Positions 29,609-37,708 of a stretch of DNA of 64,000 bases are shown piece after piece. The notes beneath the pieces were generated by a model. That model was given only the letters and a program-made list of their open reading frames with translations, had not been told where the DNA came from and did no database searches. The stretch comes from Tunturiibacter gelidiferens (GTDB lineage Bacteria; Acidobacteriota; Terriglobia; Terriglobales; Acidobacteriaceae): positions 372,001 to 436,000 of the forward strand of contig NZ_JACHEB010000004.1 of the NCBI RefSeq assembly GCF_014201335.1, written 5' to 3'. Each line of letters opens with the position of its first letter. Position 1 is the first letter of the stretch. The translations under genes and the position numbers were made by a program.

Positions 29609-31351
29609 CTAGGTCTTGCAGAGTTCCTCTGCAAGCTCTTCGCGATGGTTGAGGGCGATGGTATCGATGCGGTTGAGGACTTGCAGGTAGAAGAGCAACG
29701 CGGCGACGGCCAGCACGAGGAAGAAGGGAACCATGAGCCATGGGAGGTTGAAGGCGTTCGCCAGCAGGACTCCACCATAACCGATGCCGCAGCAGGTTGC
29801 TACGACGCCAACGGCGATGAGGGCGCTGAGCTGAGAGGTCTGCTTGCGGTTGATCTTTGAGAGATCAATTTTTTTGGGAGCGGCGAGAGAACGGAGATTG
29901 CCGACTGCACCATTGGTGAAGATCGCGAACAGAAGCCAGCAGAACGTACCGAAGGAGATGAGAAGCGATGGTGGGCTAGCGGTGAGGCTGATGACGGCAA
30001 AGATCAGAATGAGTTCGATGAAGCTCAAGAGAAAACCGATGATGTTCTTTGCGAGGAAAACGTCTCGAAGACGAGTGGGAGAGAGGAAGTAGAACTGGAT
30101 TCCTGGGCCGTCCATGCCGAGGCAGTTGTACGAGAGGATGGAGACCCCGAGGACAGAGTACGCGACCGCGGCAGGAAAGACGAAGCTTCCGAAGCGGCCG
30201 CTGGTACCGATCCGGTTGGCGAAGAGGAAGACCATGAAGATAGGAGCGATGAATCCGTAGAGCTGGTTGGTGTTGCGGCGGAGGTAGAGAAACTCCTTTT
30301 GCAGGCAAGCGGAGATGGCAGGGCTAAGACCGAAATTGCTCGCGCTTGCGAGGGGAGAGGTCGAGGGATGCGGGACCGCTGCGGGAGTGTTTGGGAGGCG
30401 GACTGTTTGAGGTTGCTTGGTGACTTCGCTTAGATTTTCTCCGCGGAACTCGCGATGCATGCGTAAAGCGTAGATGGCCAGGAAGAGGCTGCTGAAAGCG
30501 ACGAGGCCGACGAGCGCCGCGGAGGCGTGGAGGAAGCGTCCTTGAGCGAAGTTGGCGATTGACGTCGCTGTTAGTCCGGGAGGCAGCAATGCGGCGAGGG
30601 GTTCAACGTGGTGGAAGATCTTGAGTAGGAATGGAAGACGATTGGCGTGGTGGCGGCTGTTTTGAAAGGCAGGATTGTAGTTGAGATTGATGTACTGAAA
30701 GCCGAGGGAGGCGAAGAGGATGAATGCGGTCAGAATCTCGCGGGCGCGACGGGTGGAGAGCCAACGATCGACCCAGGAGAGGACCATTCGGGTGAAGAAG
30801 ATGTTCGATAAGGCATAGATGGCGAGCAGGAGCGTGGCCCAGGGAATAAGAGATGGTCGGGCGATTGCAATTCCGATATCTGCAGCGACAAGAGCCAGGG
30901 TGCCGATGACATTTGAGGCAGAGAGCAGACCGAATAAGAGGCGTGCGGTGAGGTAGCGGGGGAAGCTGATGGGGAAGCGGATGATGGTGTTGATGTCGAA
31001 ACTCAAGGCGGGCGGAGAGATGTTGAGGACCACAAGTTGCCAAAGCGCGAAGATTGCCCAGGTGAGAGCAGGAAGGAGCGTTAGTTTGTCGGCTGATATG
31101 AGGTAATAGCTGGCGAAACCTGCACCGACTATAGGACCCACGGCGATGATGCCAAGGACGGGAAAGAAGATGACGCGAGCGATGATTTCCCCGACCCCAC
31201 CTTTACGACGGAAGGCGTTGCGGAAGATGCACCAGCGGAGTTGAGCCAAGGCGAGAAATTGCGCGCGGCTTTGTGCAGCGGTCCAGGGGTTGGTGTGTGG
31301 GTCTGTCAGGAGCTGCGGTGGTGGCTGCGGATTTTGAATCAGCCCAGCCAT
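29609..31351 (-). CDS. ABC transporter permease (export type)
   Basis: A 580-residue integral membrane protein with about twelve hydrophobic segments, arranged as two membrane blocks (about residues 60-300 and 370-575) around a cytoplasmic, Pro/Thr-rich linker. There is no recognisable substrate motif. Its pairing with an ATPase gene that it overlaps by 13 bp marks it as the permease of an ABC-2-type or related exporter. AGGAGCTCTC precedes the ATG. The substrate is unknown. Confidence 0.8.
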   Translation of the reverse strand: MAGLIQNPQPPPQLLTDPHTNPWTAAQSRAQFLALAQLRWCIFRNAFRRKGGVGEIIARVIFFPVLGIIAVGPIVGAGFASYYLISADKLTLLPALTWAIFALWQLVVLNISPPALSFDINTIIRFPISFPRYLTARLLFGLLSASNVIGTLALVAADIGIAIARPSLIPWATLLLAIYALSNIFFTRMVLSWVDRWLSTRRAREILTAFILFASLGFQYINLNYNPAFQNSRHHANRLPFLLKIFHHVEPLAALLPPGLTATSIANFAQGRFLHASAALVGLVAFSSLFLAIYALRMHREFRGENLSEVTKQPQTVRLPNTPAAVPHPSTSPLASASNFGLSPAISACLQKEFLYLRRNTNQLYGFIAPIFMVFLFANRIGTSGRFGSFVFPAAVAYSVLGVSILSYNCLGMDGPGIQFYFLSPTRLRDVFLAKNIIGFLLSFIELILIFAVISLTASPPSLLISFGTFCWLLFAIFTNGAVGNLRSLAAPKKIDLSKINRKQTSQLSALIAVGVVATCCGIGYGGVLLANAFNLPWLMVPFFLVLAVAALLFYLQVLNRIDTIALNHREELAEELCKT

Positions 31352-32145
31352 GAGAGCTCCTGTTCGGGATGGACCGCGGTGGGATCGCTGCCGACGACGC
31401 TGAGAAAGATTTGCTCGAGGGTAAGGGTTTGCTTAATGCTTCCGTTGTCTTCAGGGTTCCGCGCCTGAACGCCTGCACGGAGCTCTTCGAGGGAGCCGTT
31501 GGCGATGAGATGGCCGCGGTCGATGATGGCGATGTGGGTGCAGAGACGCTCGACGATCTCGAGGACGTGTGAGGTGAGGAAGATGGTGGCGCCGCGGGTG
31601 ATCATGCCCTGGAGCATTGCTTTGAGAGTGCCGGAGGCGATGGCGTCTACGCCTTCAAAGGGCTCGTCGAGGAAGAGGATGCGAGGGCCGTGGATGACGG
31701 CAGCGGCGAGGGCTAGCTTTTTCTGCATTCCGTGAGAAAAGTCGGTGATGAGCTTTTTCGTTTCGCCGGCGAGGCCCATGAACTCGAGGAGCTCGGTAGT
31801 GCGGGTGCCGGTGGTGGCCTGGTCGAGACCGTACATGCGGCCTACGAAGCGGAGGTATTCAGCTGCTGTAAGACGGCCGAAGAGAGCTAGGCCTTCAGGG
31901 ACGACGCCGATCTGGCGCTTGACCTCGATTGGGTTCGCGATGGCGTCGAGGCCGAGGATCTGGATGGAGCCAGAGGTCGGCGCGAGCAGGCCAGTGAGCA
32001 TCTTGATGGTAGTGGATTTGCCTGCTCCGTTTGGGCCGAGGAAACCGAAAAACTGGCCGGGAGCGACCGTGAGGTTAACGTCCTGAACAGCAATGAAGTC
32101 GCCGAAACGACGGGTGAGGCCTGTAGTGGAGAGGGCGGGAACCAT
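31339..32145 (-). CDS. ABC transporter ATP-binding protein
   Basis: The ATPase of the exporter encoded with the downstream permease. Walker A is GPNGAGKST, followed by a Q-loop in KRQIGVVPEGLALFGRL, the signature FSHGMQKKLALAAAVI (SHGMQ replaces the usual SGGQ, common in this export subfamily), Walker B ILFLDEPFEGVDA and a switch His in FLTSHVLEIVERL. The closest group is the CcmA/NatA-type exporters. The ATG at 32145 begins right before the conserved STTGLTRRFGDF; one at 32184 would add 13 residues. Neither has a strong ribosome site. Confidence 0.92.
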   Translation of the reverse strand: MVPALSTTGLTRRFGDFIAVQDVNLTVAPGQFFGFLGPNGAGKSTTIKMLTGLLAPTSGSIQILGLDAIANPIEVKRQIGVVPEGLALFGRLTAAEYLRFVGRMYGLDQATTGTRTTELLEFMGLAGETKKLITDFSHGMQKKLALAAAVIHGPRILFLDEPFEGVDAIASGTLKAMLQGMITRGATIFLTSHVLEIVERLCTHIAIIDRGHLIANGSLEELRAGVQARNPEDNGSIKQTLTLEQIFLSVVGSDPTAVHPEQELSWLG

Positions 32146-32184
32146 GTGTGGGAAGCATACCGCAGAGGTTGGGGGAGTAGGCAT

Positions 32185-32490
32185 ATTCCAGGGGTTCTGA
32201 CAGGGGAAGGGGATGGACCGTTAGGGCACGCAAACGGTTCGAGGAGCGACAGCCAACGATTTGAGGCGGAAGGACTTTCTCACTTTTTTGCATATCGTAA
32301 AACCTAAAAGCCATCCAGAGGATGGCGACTGATGGGAGATACCGTCTAAAACTTGAGGTGAAAGGTGCAACGAATGGAGGATGCAGGGGTTGTTATACTT
32401 AAGGGTCACCTCATTTAGCCGAGCTGAGGATGTGACTGTGTTTTGGGCAGGACGCGATGCTCGGTGAGCGAGACTGCAGAACAGGTTTTG
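32185..32490. other. divergent intergenic region, ABC transporter/dxs
   Basis: This 306-bp gap holds promoters for both directions. For dxs there is an extended -10 (TG-T-TATACT, 32391-32399). For the leftward genes, a 7-bp perfect hairpin (GCCATCC/GGATGGC, 32310-32326) reads into TTTTAGGTTTT on the minus strand, which looks like an attenuator. No gene is seen. Confidence 0.4.
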
Positions 32491-34383
32491 ATGAGCAACA
32501 TTCTTGAGACGATTAACTCTCCCGCTGATGTGAAGAAGCTGTCAATTGCGGAGCTGACTGAGCTGGCAGAGGAGATTCGGGCGCGATTGATTGTCGGGGT
32601 TGCCAAGACAGGCGGACATATTGGCCCGAACCTCGGTGTCGTCGAATTAACCCTGGCGATGCATTATGTCTTCGATACGCCGACGGATAGCTTTGTCTTT
32701 GATGTGAGCCACCAGGCTTATGTGCACAAGTTGCTAACTGGGCGAGAAAAGTTATTTCATACGATTCGGCAACCGGGCGGGTTGAATGGATTTATGCTGC
32801 GCACCGAGAGTGAGCATGACAGCTACGGCGCAGGGCACGCCGGAACAGCGCTTAGTGCGGCGCTTGGGATGGCTGTTGGCCGCGACATGGCGGGCGGAAA
32901 AGAACACATCGTCGCCTTGGCTGGGGACGCAGCGTTTACAAATGGGATCTCCTTTGAGGCGCTGAACAATATTGCGGCTCAGACCAAGCGATTGATTGTT
33001 GTGTTGAACGATAACGCATGGTCGATCGATAAGAACGTTGGAGCGATTGCTGAGTACTTCCACAAGATTGTGACGAATCCGACGGTTTCGAGCCTGCATG
33101 ATAAGGCAGCGGATCTGTTGGAGCGGTTTGGCGGCAAGACGGCACGGCATGTGGTGCGTAAGGCAGAAGAGGCCGCGAAGGGATTGATCGGGCCAGGCAT
33201 GCTGTTTGAGGAGTTTGGACTGAGCTACTTCGGGCCGCTCGATGGACATAATCTTCCATTGCTGATCGAGACATTCAAGTATCTAAAGCAACAGAACAGG
33301 CCAGTTGTGCTGCACGCGATTACTCAGAAGGGCAGGGGCTTTCAACCGGCGATTGAGAAGCAGAAGAAGTTTCACGGTCTTGGGCCGTATGACGCACAGA
33401 CGGGAGAGACAAAGGCTGCGGGACAGAAGACCTACTCGGAGATATTTGCCGAGTCGTTGACCAAGCTGGCGGCCGCGAACGATAAGGTAGTAGCAATTAC
33501 CGCTGCGATGCCGAATGGGACGGCGCTCGATCTCTTCCGGCCGCATCATCCCAAGCGATACTTTGACGTGGGGATCGCTGAGGAACATGCGGTGATTTTT
33601 GCGGCTGGGATGGCGACGAAGGGCTACAAACCCTTTTGCGCAATCTACTCGACCTTTTTACAGCGGGCCTTTGATCAGATTGTGCATGATGTCTGTCTGC
33701 AGAATTTGCCAGTGGTGTTCTGCATGGACCGCGGCGGGTTGAGCGGCGATGATGGACCGACTCACCATGGGCTCTTTGATATTAGCTATCTGCGCAGCGT
33801 TCCGAATCTCATCCACATGGTTCCTAAGGATGAAGATGAACTGTCGGACATGATGTACACGGCGATGCTACATGATGGGCCAAGCGCAATTCGCTACCCG
33901 CGTGGTACCGGTCCGGGTACTCCTGTGAAGGAGAGCCCTACGGCAATCGAGATCGGCAAGGCGGAAGTGATCCGCGATGGCGCGGATATTGCGATCTTCG
34001 GTCTTGGTGCGATGCTACCTGAGGCGGAACGGCTAGCAGAGATGTTGAAACGCGAGGGTTTTTCCGCGGCGGTCATTAACCCTCGGTTTGCGAAGCCCGT
34101 AGATCGCGAGTGCGTCGCCGAGTTCGGTAGACGATGTGGGTTGGTAATTACGTTAGAGGATCACGTGCTCGCGGGAGGGTTTGGCTCGGCTGTGATGGAG
34201 ACTCTCAATGAACTTGAGTTGCAGGTGCCGGTGGTGAGGGTCGGGTGGCCGGACGCCTTCATCGAGCATGGCAAGGTGGAGTCGTTGCGGGAGAAGTATG
34301 GCCTGACGGCTGAGGCTGCGCTTGAGAGATCGAGGCCTTATTTGAACAAGATGATGGATCAGGTGCTGGCCAAGCATTCCTAG
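32491..34383 (+). CDS. dxs: 1-deoxy-D-xylulose-5-phosphate synthase
   Basis: DXS condenses pyruvate and glyceraldehyde 3-phosphate (thiamine diphosphate-dependent), the first step of the MEP isoprenoid pathway. The 630-residue length fits. Active-site motifs present are GGHIGPNLGVVEL, DVSHQAYVHKLLTGR, the thiamine/Mg region LAGDAAFTNG...LNDNAWSIDKNVG, IAEEHAVIFAAGMA with IYSTFLQRAFDQ, MDRGGLSGDDGPTHHG, and AIRYPRGTG. The usual GHSSTS is replaced by GHAGTA and GDG by GDA, so it belongs to a divergent branch. The ATG at 32491 matches the family start; an in-frame start at 32443 adds 16 unrelated residues. Confidence 0.9.
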   Translation: MSNILETINSPADVKKLSIAELTELAEEIRARLIVGVAKTGGHIGPNLGVVELTLAMHYVFDTPTDSFVFDVSHQAYVHKLLTGREKLFHTIRQPGGLNGFMLRTESEHDSYGAGHAGTALSAALGMAVGRDMAGGKEHIVALAGDAAFTNGISFEALNNIAAQTKRLIVVLNDNAWSIDKNVGAIAEYFHKIVTNPTVSSLHDKAADLLERFGGKTARHVVRKAEEAAKGLIGPGMLFEEFGLSYFGPLDGHNLPLLIETFKYLKQQNRPVVLHAITQKGRGFQPAIEKQKKFHGLGPYDAQTGETKAAGQKTYSEIFAESLTKLAAANDKVVAITAAMPNGTALDLFRPHHPKRYFDVGIAEEHAVIFAAGMATKGYKPFCAIYSTFLQRAFDQIVHDVCLQNLPVVFCMDRGGLSGDDGPTHHGLFDISYLRSVPNLIHMVPKDEDELSDMMYTAMLHDGPSAIRYPRGTGPGTPVKESPTAIEIGKAEVIRDGADIAIFGLGAMLPEAERLAEMLKREGFSAAVINPRFAKPVDRECVAEFGRRCGLVITLEDHVLAGGFGSAVMETLNELELQVPVVRVGWPDAFIEHGKVESLREKYGLTAEAALERSRPYLNKMMDQVLAKHS

Positions 34384-34399
34384 CGGGTTTGAAGTTCAA

Positions 34400-34433
34400 A
34401 GAGAAGGCCGCGTGACGCGGCCTTCTCTCGTTT
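34400..34433 (+). terminator. terminator between convergent dxs and SRPBCC genes
   Basis: AGAGAAGGCCGCG (34400-34412) and CGCGGCCTTCTCT (34416-34428) form a perfect 13-bp stem with a TGA loop. T-rich sequence follows on both strands, so it can serve both convergent genes. Confidence 0.85.
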
Positions 34434-34444
34434 CGGGAGCGTTT

Positions 34445-34969
34445 TCAAGAGATCGTTAGCAGTTCCAGAGTGCGGGTGTGGCGATATGCGAAGGTCTTTT
34501 GAAGTTGCCAGTTGATGATGCTGTTTGCGATGTTGCCTAACGTTCCGAGCGGCGGCTCATATTCCACTTTGTCGTGAAGTAGAGTGCCTGCGATCGATGG
34601 GTTGGAATTTTCTGTTCGCGTTTGTGGCTCGATGTAATGGCAGTGGTGCCAGTATGCGAAGGGGCCGCTGAGTTGTTGGTCGCAGAAGTGGTCGTTCCAG
34701 ACAAACTCGGAGATTTCGGCGTTCCAGGAGACTCGTAGGGGTGCGTAGGGAAAGGGTCGGAAGCTGATTGTGAGTTTCGTGCCTGCGCCGGCTGTGAGGC
34801 TGCTGGGGGTGGGCGAAGCGATAGGCGGCGGTGCGAGGGAGATCTTTTCGATGCGGGTTTTCTGCCACGCGGGCATGAGGCGAGGGAGATTTTCAGGATT
34901 TGCGAAGAAGGCGAAGACGAGTTCAATGGGGTAGGGAAGCCACTGTTCGGATTGAAATGTGTGGCGCAT
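34445..34969 (-). CDS. SRPBCC (START/cyclase-like) family protein
   Basis: A 174-residue cytoplasmic protein with the SRPBCC pattern: an opening beta strand (HTFQSEQWLPYPIELVFAFFANPENLPRLMP), a middle sheet (GTKLTISFRPFP, RVSWNAEISEFVWNDHFCDQQLSGPFAYWHHCHYIEP) and a long C-terminal helix. This subgroup is often annotated as a cyclase-like or cell-division-inhibitor-like ligand-binding protein. No ligand or enzymatic residue can be assigned. It is convergent with dxs. Confidence 0.75.
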   Translation of the reverse strand: MRHTFQSEQWLPYPIELVFAFFANPENLPRLMPAWQKTRIEKISLAPPPIASPTPSSLTAGAGTKLTISFRPFPYAPLRVSWNAEISEFVWNDHFCDQQLSGPFAYWHHCHYIEPQTRTENSNPSIAGTLLHDKVEYEPPLGTLGNIANSIINWQLQKTFAYRHTRTLELLTIS

Positions 34970-35039
34970 GTTGAGTTGGTTATAACGTGTTGAGCGAGTG
35001 GTGCAGATGCAAAAAGGAACGATGTTTTTTGTGTGATAA

Positions 35040-35070
35040 GAAAATGGGCGCCTCGCGATGAGGCGCCTTG
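35040..35070 (-). terminator. Rho-independent terminator of the fasciclin gene
   Basis: On the minus strand GGCGCCTC and GAGGCGCC form an 8-bp stem with a 5-nt loop, followed by CATTTTCTT. It begins about 25 bp after the stop of the fasciclin-domain gene. Confidence 0.8.
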
Positions 35071-35091
35071 AAGGATTGCCGGAGGAAACAC

Positions 35092-35646
35092 TTAGTTGGG
35101 CATGAGGACGGTGTCGATGACGTGGATGACACCGTTCGACTGGAAGACATCTGCGGTAGTGATGGTGGCCATGCCGCCTTTAGCGTCGGTCAGGATGATG
35201 TTGCCGCCTGACATTGTCGCGGTGAGGTCTTCGCCCTGAACAGTCTTAAGGGTGGCTTTGCCACCGCCCTTTTGAATCATCTTTGCGAGCTCTTTGGAGC
35301 TGATCTTGCCTGCCACGACGTGGTAGGTGAGGATCTTGTCCAATGTGTCCTTGTTTTCTGGTTTGACGAGTGTGTCGACGGTGCCGGCCGGTAGTTTGGC
35401 AAAGGCGTCGTCGGTGGGTGCGAAGACGGTGAAGGGGCCGGGGCTGTTGAGGGTGTCGACCAGACCGCCGGCTTTGACCGCAGCGACGAGGGTCTTGTGA
35501 ATCGGCGAGTCCACTGCGTTCTCGACGATGGTCTTGGTGGGGTACATTGCAGCGCCGCCTACATCGGGATCCTTCTGGGCGTGGGCGCTGAGTGAGGTGA
35601 TGGCAAGAGTGGCTACTGCGAGGGTTGCGAGCAGAGACTTCTTCAT
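35092..35646 (-). CDS. secreted fasciclin (FAS1) domain protein
   Basis: A 184-residue exported protein. A classical signal peptide (KKSLLATLAVATLAITSLSAHA) precedes one FAS1 domain. FAS1 motifs are FTVFAPTDDAFAKLPAGTVDTLV (H1 box), ILTYHVVAGKI (central YH) and NGVIHVIDTVLMPN (H2 box). FAS1 proteins act in adhesion or matrix binding. A single-domain soluble form like this is common in soil bacteria; its partner is unknown. Confidence 0.95.
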   Translation of the reverse strand: MKKSLLATLAVATLAITSLSAHAQKDPDVGGAAMYPTKTIVENAVDSPIHKTLVAAVKAGGLVDTLNSPGPFTVFAPTDDAFAKLPAGTVDTLVKPENKDTLDKILTYHVVAGKISSKELAKMIQKGGGKATLKTVQGEDLTATMSGGNIILTDAKGGMATITTADVFQSNGVIHVIDTVLMPN

Positions 35647-35906
35647 TTCGTTTTCCTTTGCGTTTCTTAGGTTCTAGAAGCTCGTTCCCTGCAGGGGCGT
35701 TCATAAGCATCTACGTCCACTTGCGTGGACTGGATTGGTTCTATTCCCATCATGCTCGTGAAAACCGAGCCAGAGTGGCAGTGTTGCGAGGTCGGTTGTG
35801 TATGCGTAATCGATCGCGAGAAGATGTTGATGATGTGAAGTTGTGCATCCTACGAAGGTGGCGTTGACAATTACCTCGAGTCCTCGTCAACTGAAGGTCG
35901 GAGCCT

Positions 35907-36437
35907 ATGTTAAAAGTGGCCAGCAGGACGAGTCACCGGTTGACGCAGACAGAGGAGGTGGGGGACCACCCCGCCCATGCGCATGATCGTGGCTTGATGC
36001 TGATCGGTCTCTTCAAGCTGGCGAAGGCGATCTTCTTCTTCTGTATCGGTGCCGGCGCGGTTCATCTACTGCATAAGGATGTCGGCGATGAGGTGACGCG
36101 GCTGGCGTTGCGGTTGAGGTTTGACCCTGAGAGTCGGCTGGTTGCGCTGTTGCTCCATAAGGCGGATCTTATCGATGCTCATCGGTTGAGGCAGATCAGT
36201 GTGGGGACGTTCGGTTACTCTGCACTGGCTCTGACCGAGGGTATTGGGCTGCTTCTCGAAAAGGTCTGGGCTGAGTACTTGACGCTGATTTTGACGGTGT
36301 CTTTTCTCCCCTGGGAGCTGTATGAGCTGGTTCGAAGGCCCGACTGGTTTCGTCTGAGCCTGCTGATCATCAATCTAGCGGTGTTGGCTTATCTGATTTG
36401 GCTGTTGCGCCGGAAGAACCTATTGGGGAAGCGTTAG
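35907..36437 (+). CDS. DUF2127 membrane protein
   Basis: A 176-residue polytopic protein with four hydrophobic segments (about residues 31-52, 100-120, 123-140 and 150-168). The DUF2127 pattern is clear: LIGLFKLAKAIFFFCIGAGAVHLLHKD, RLRQISVGTFGYSALALTEGIGLLLEKVWAEYLTLI, PWELYELVRRP and LLIINLAVLAYLIWLLRR. Function is unknown. The His/Glu/Asp-rich N-terminal 30 residues are polar and probably cytoplasmic. Confidence 0.85.
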   Translation: MLKVASRTSHRLTQTEEVGDHPAHAHDRGLMLIGLFKLAKAIFFFCIGAGAVHLLHKDVGDEVTRLALRLRFDPESRLVALLLHKADLIDAHRLRQISVGTFGYSALALTEGIGLLLEKVWAEYLTLILTVSFLPWELYELVRRPDWFRLSLLIINLAVLAYLIWLLRRKNLLGKR

Positions 36438-36612
36438 CACCCCCTCCATATACACCGCGCCCAAGTTATTTATTTTCAGTGACTTATCGGCTGGGTGCAC
36501 CTCCAAATTCGTCATTCTAAAGACCTTACTTCCAAATTCCTCCAAACAAAAGGGTTAGCTCGGGCATTTGCCTCCACTTGTCAGCGGCGCAAGATCTTTT
36601 CTCTTTACTTAT

Positions 36613-36703
36613 AAGTATAGAAGCTGGAACATAACTAATACGCCACGCGTATCTCTTTGTTGATAAATGAGATACTCAGTTTTGGGGCTTGACAGATTTT
36701 AGA
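36613..36703. repeat. intergenic element, copy A
   Basis: It shares ordered blocks with a second site at 50537-50625: AAGTAT, then 11 bp, CATAACTAATAC, a variable base, CCACGCG, then about 35 variable bases, GGGGCTTGACAG, one base and TTTTAGA. Block order and near-identical spacing (17 bp between the first two; 54 versus 52 bp to the last) argue against chance. Function unknown. Confidence 0.6.
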
Positions 36704-36988
36704 CGGGCGATGGATCCCGATGTCCTGGTTCTGTCTGGACGAGGGTCTTCTTGTTCTCTTATCAGGATTTGGAGAGCTGCTGATCGTTTTCGCTTTTATT
36801 TCGCTTACCAGATGGATTCAGGGCTTGCAAGTGACTCAGAAGTCATGAACCGGGAAGATAAACACTACCGGTAGTAGTTGACTCTTTAGATTGCCCAAGA
36901 GACTGAGTTATCCACATCCCGATATGGGAAATGCACAGAAGTTGCACAAATTAACTCTTTACAGGGGGGAGGCGCTCGGCGATGCTGG

Positions 36989-37022
36989 TGGAACGAAGTA
37001 GAAGATTTTGGAGTCTGGTGGA
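36989..37022 (+). promoter_or_regulatory. putative MraZ operator (10-bp phased TGGA repeats)
   Basis: TGGA at 36989, TAGA at 36999, TGGA at 37009 and TGGA at 37019 are spaced by exactly 10 bp, one helical turn. MraZ proteins bind direct TGGG-type repeats at 10-bp period upstream of their own operon, so this is a good autoregulatory candidate ~90 bp before mraZ. Binding is inferred. Confidence 0.5.
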
Positions 37023-37107
37023 TCAAACTAGGTTCCTGACATACAAAATTCTACGACGTGAAGTGATTTTGAACGGAATTTGAGTTGGACAAGGTATCGA
37101 GGTCGTT

Positions 37108-37569
37108 ATGTTTCGGGGAAATCACCCAACACGCGTTGACGAGAAAGGGAGATTAAAACTCCCTGCCGAGTTCAAGCGTCGTGTGGATGAGCTGTACGGA
37201 CCCCAGTTCTACATAACGAGCATGGATGGGAAGCGGGCGCAGGTTTATCCGCTGAAGGAGTGGGAGCAGATCGAGGCGTCGCTGTCGAAGATGTCCCCGA
37301 TGGATCCGGTTCGGAAGAAGTTTCAGGACGTAACGAATTTTTACGGCCAGATGGCTGAGATGGACGCACAGGGCCGGGTGCTGATTCCGCAGAAGCTGCG
37401 GGAGCTGGCGAAGGTGACGGGCGAGGTCAATGTTCTGGGATCGCAGACGTTGTTGGAAGTTGTGAATGCAGAGCTGTTCGATGCTGAGATGAAGAAGGCC
37501 AGTGGAGCTGTTGAGCTGACGGATGCGGATCTGATGGCATTCGCAGACAAGACGAAGGCAGTTGCTTAG
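37108..37569 (+). CDS. mraZ: transcriptional regulator MraZ
   Basis: MraZ is a dodecameric-ring DNA-binding protein with two SpoVT-AbrB-like folds that controls the division cluster. The 153 residues show both repeats of the family: MFRGNHPTRVDEKGRLKLPAEFK at the start and AEMDAQGRVLIPQKLREL in the second half. It is the first gene of the dcw cluster, and a phased repeat array lies upstream. The C-terminal tail after residue 125 is poorly conserved. Confidence 0.96.
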   Translation: MFRGNHPTRVDEKGRLKLPAEFKRRVDELYGPQFYITSMDGKRAQVYPLKEWEQIEASLSKMSPMDPVRKKFQDVTNFYGQMAEMDAQGRVLIPQKLRELAKVTGEVNVLGSQTLLEVVNAELFDAEMKKASGAVELTDADLMAFADKTKAVA

Positions 37570-37607
37570 CGGTAGTTGCATAGCAGTAGAGGGAGCAAGA
37601 GCGAAAT

Positions 37608-37641
37608 ACAGGGATCCTTCGCTGCGCTCAGGATGACGAGG
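37608..37641. repeat. short dispersed-type palindromic repeat between mraZ and rsmH
   Basis: The gap contains GGATCCTTCGCTGCGCTCAG followed by GATGAC, with ATCCT (37614-37618) and AGGAT (37630-37634) as inverted arms. From memory, this string recurs between genes in several bacterial genomes. Only one copy is in this window. Confidence 0.5.
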
Positions 37642-37708
37642 GGAAGATAAAAGAAGTTCAGGTTGGTGCAAGGTGGCCCCCAGGGGCAGCACAGAAGGCG
37701 GGTGAACT

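Larger units (their letters stand above)
36438..37107. other. 670-bp region upstream of the dcw cluster
   Basis: No gene is supported here. It contains one copy of a two-copy intergenic element (36613-36703), the putative MraZ operator (36989-37022) and, presumably, the dcw promoter, for which no clear -35/-10 pair was found. The left half is markedly A/T-richer than the neighbouring genes. Confidence 0.5.
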
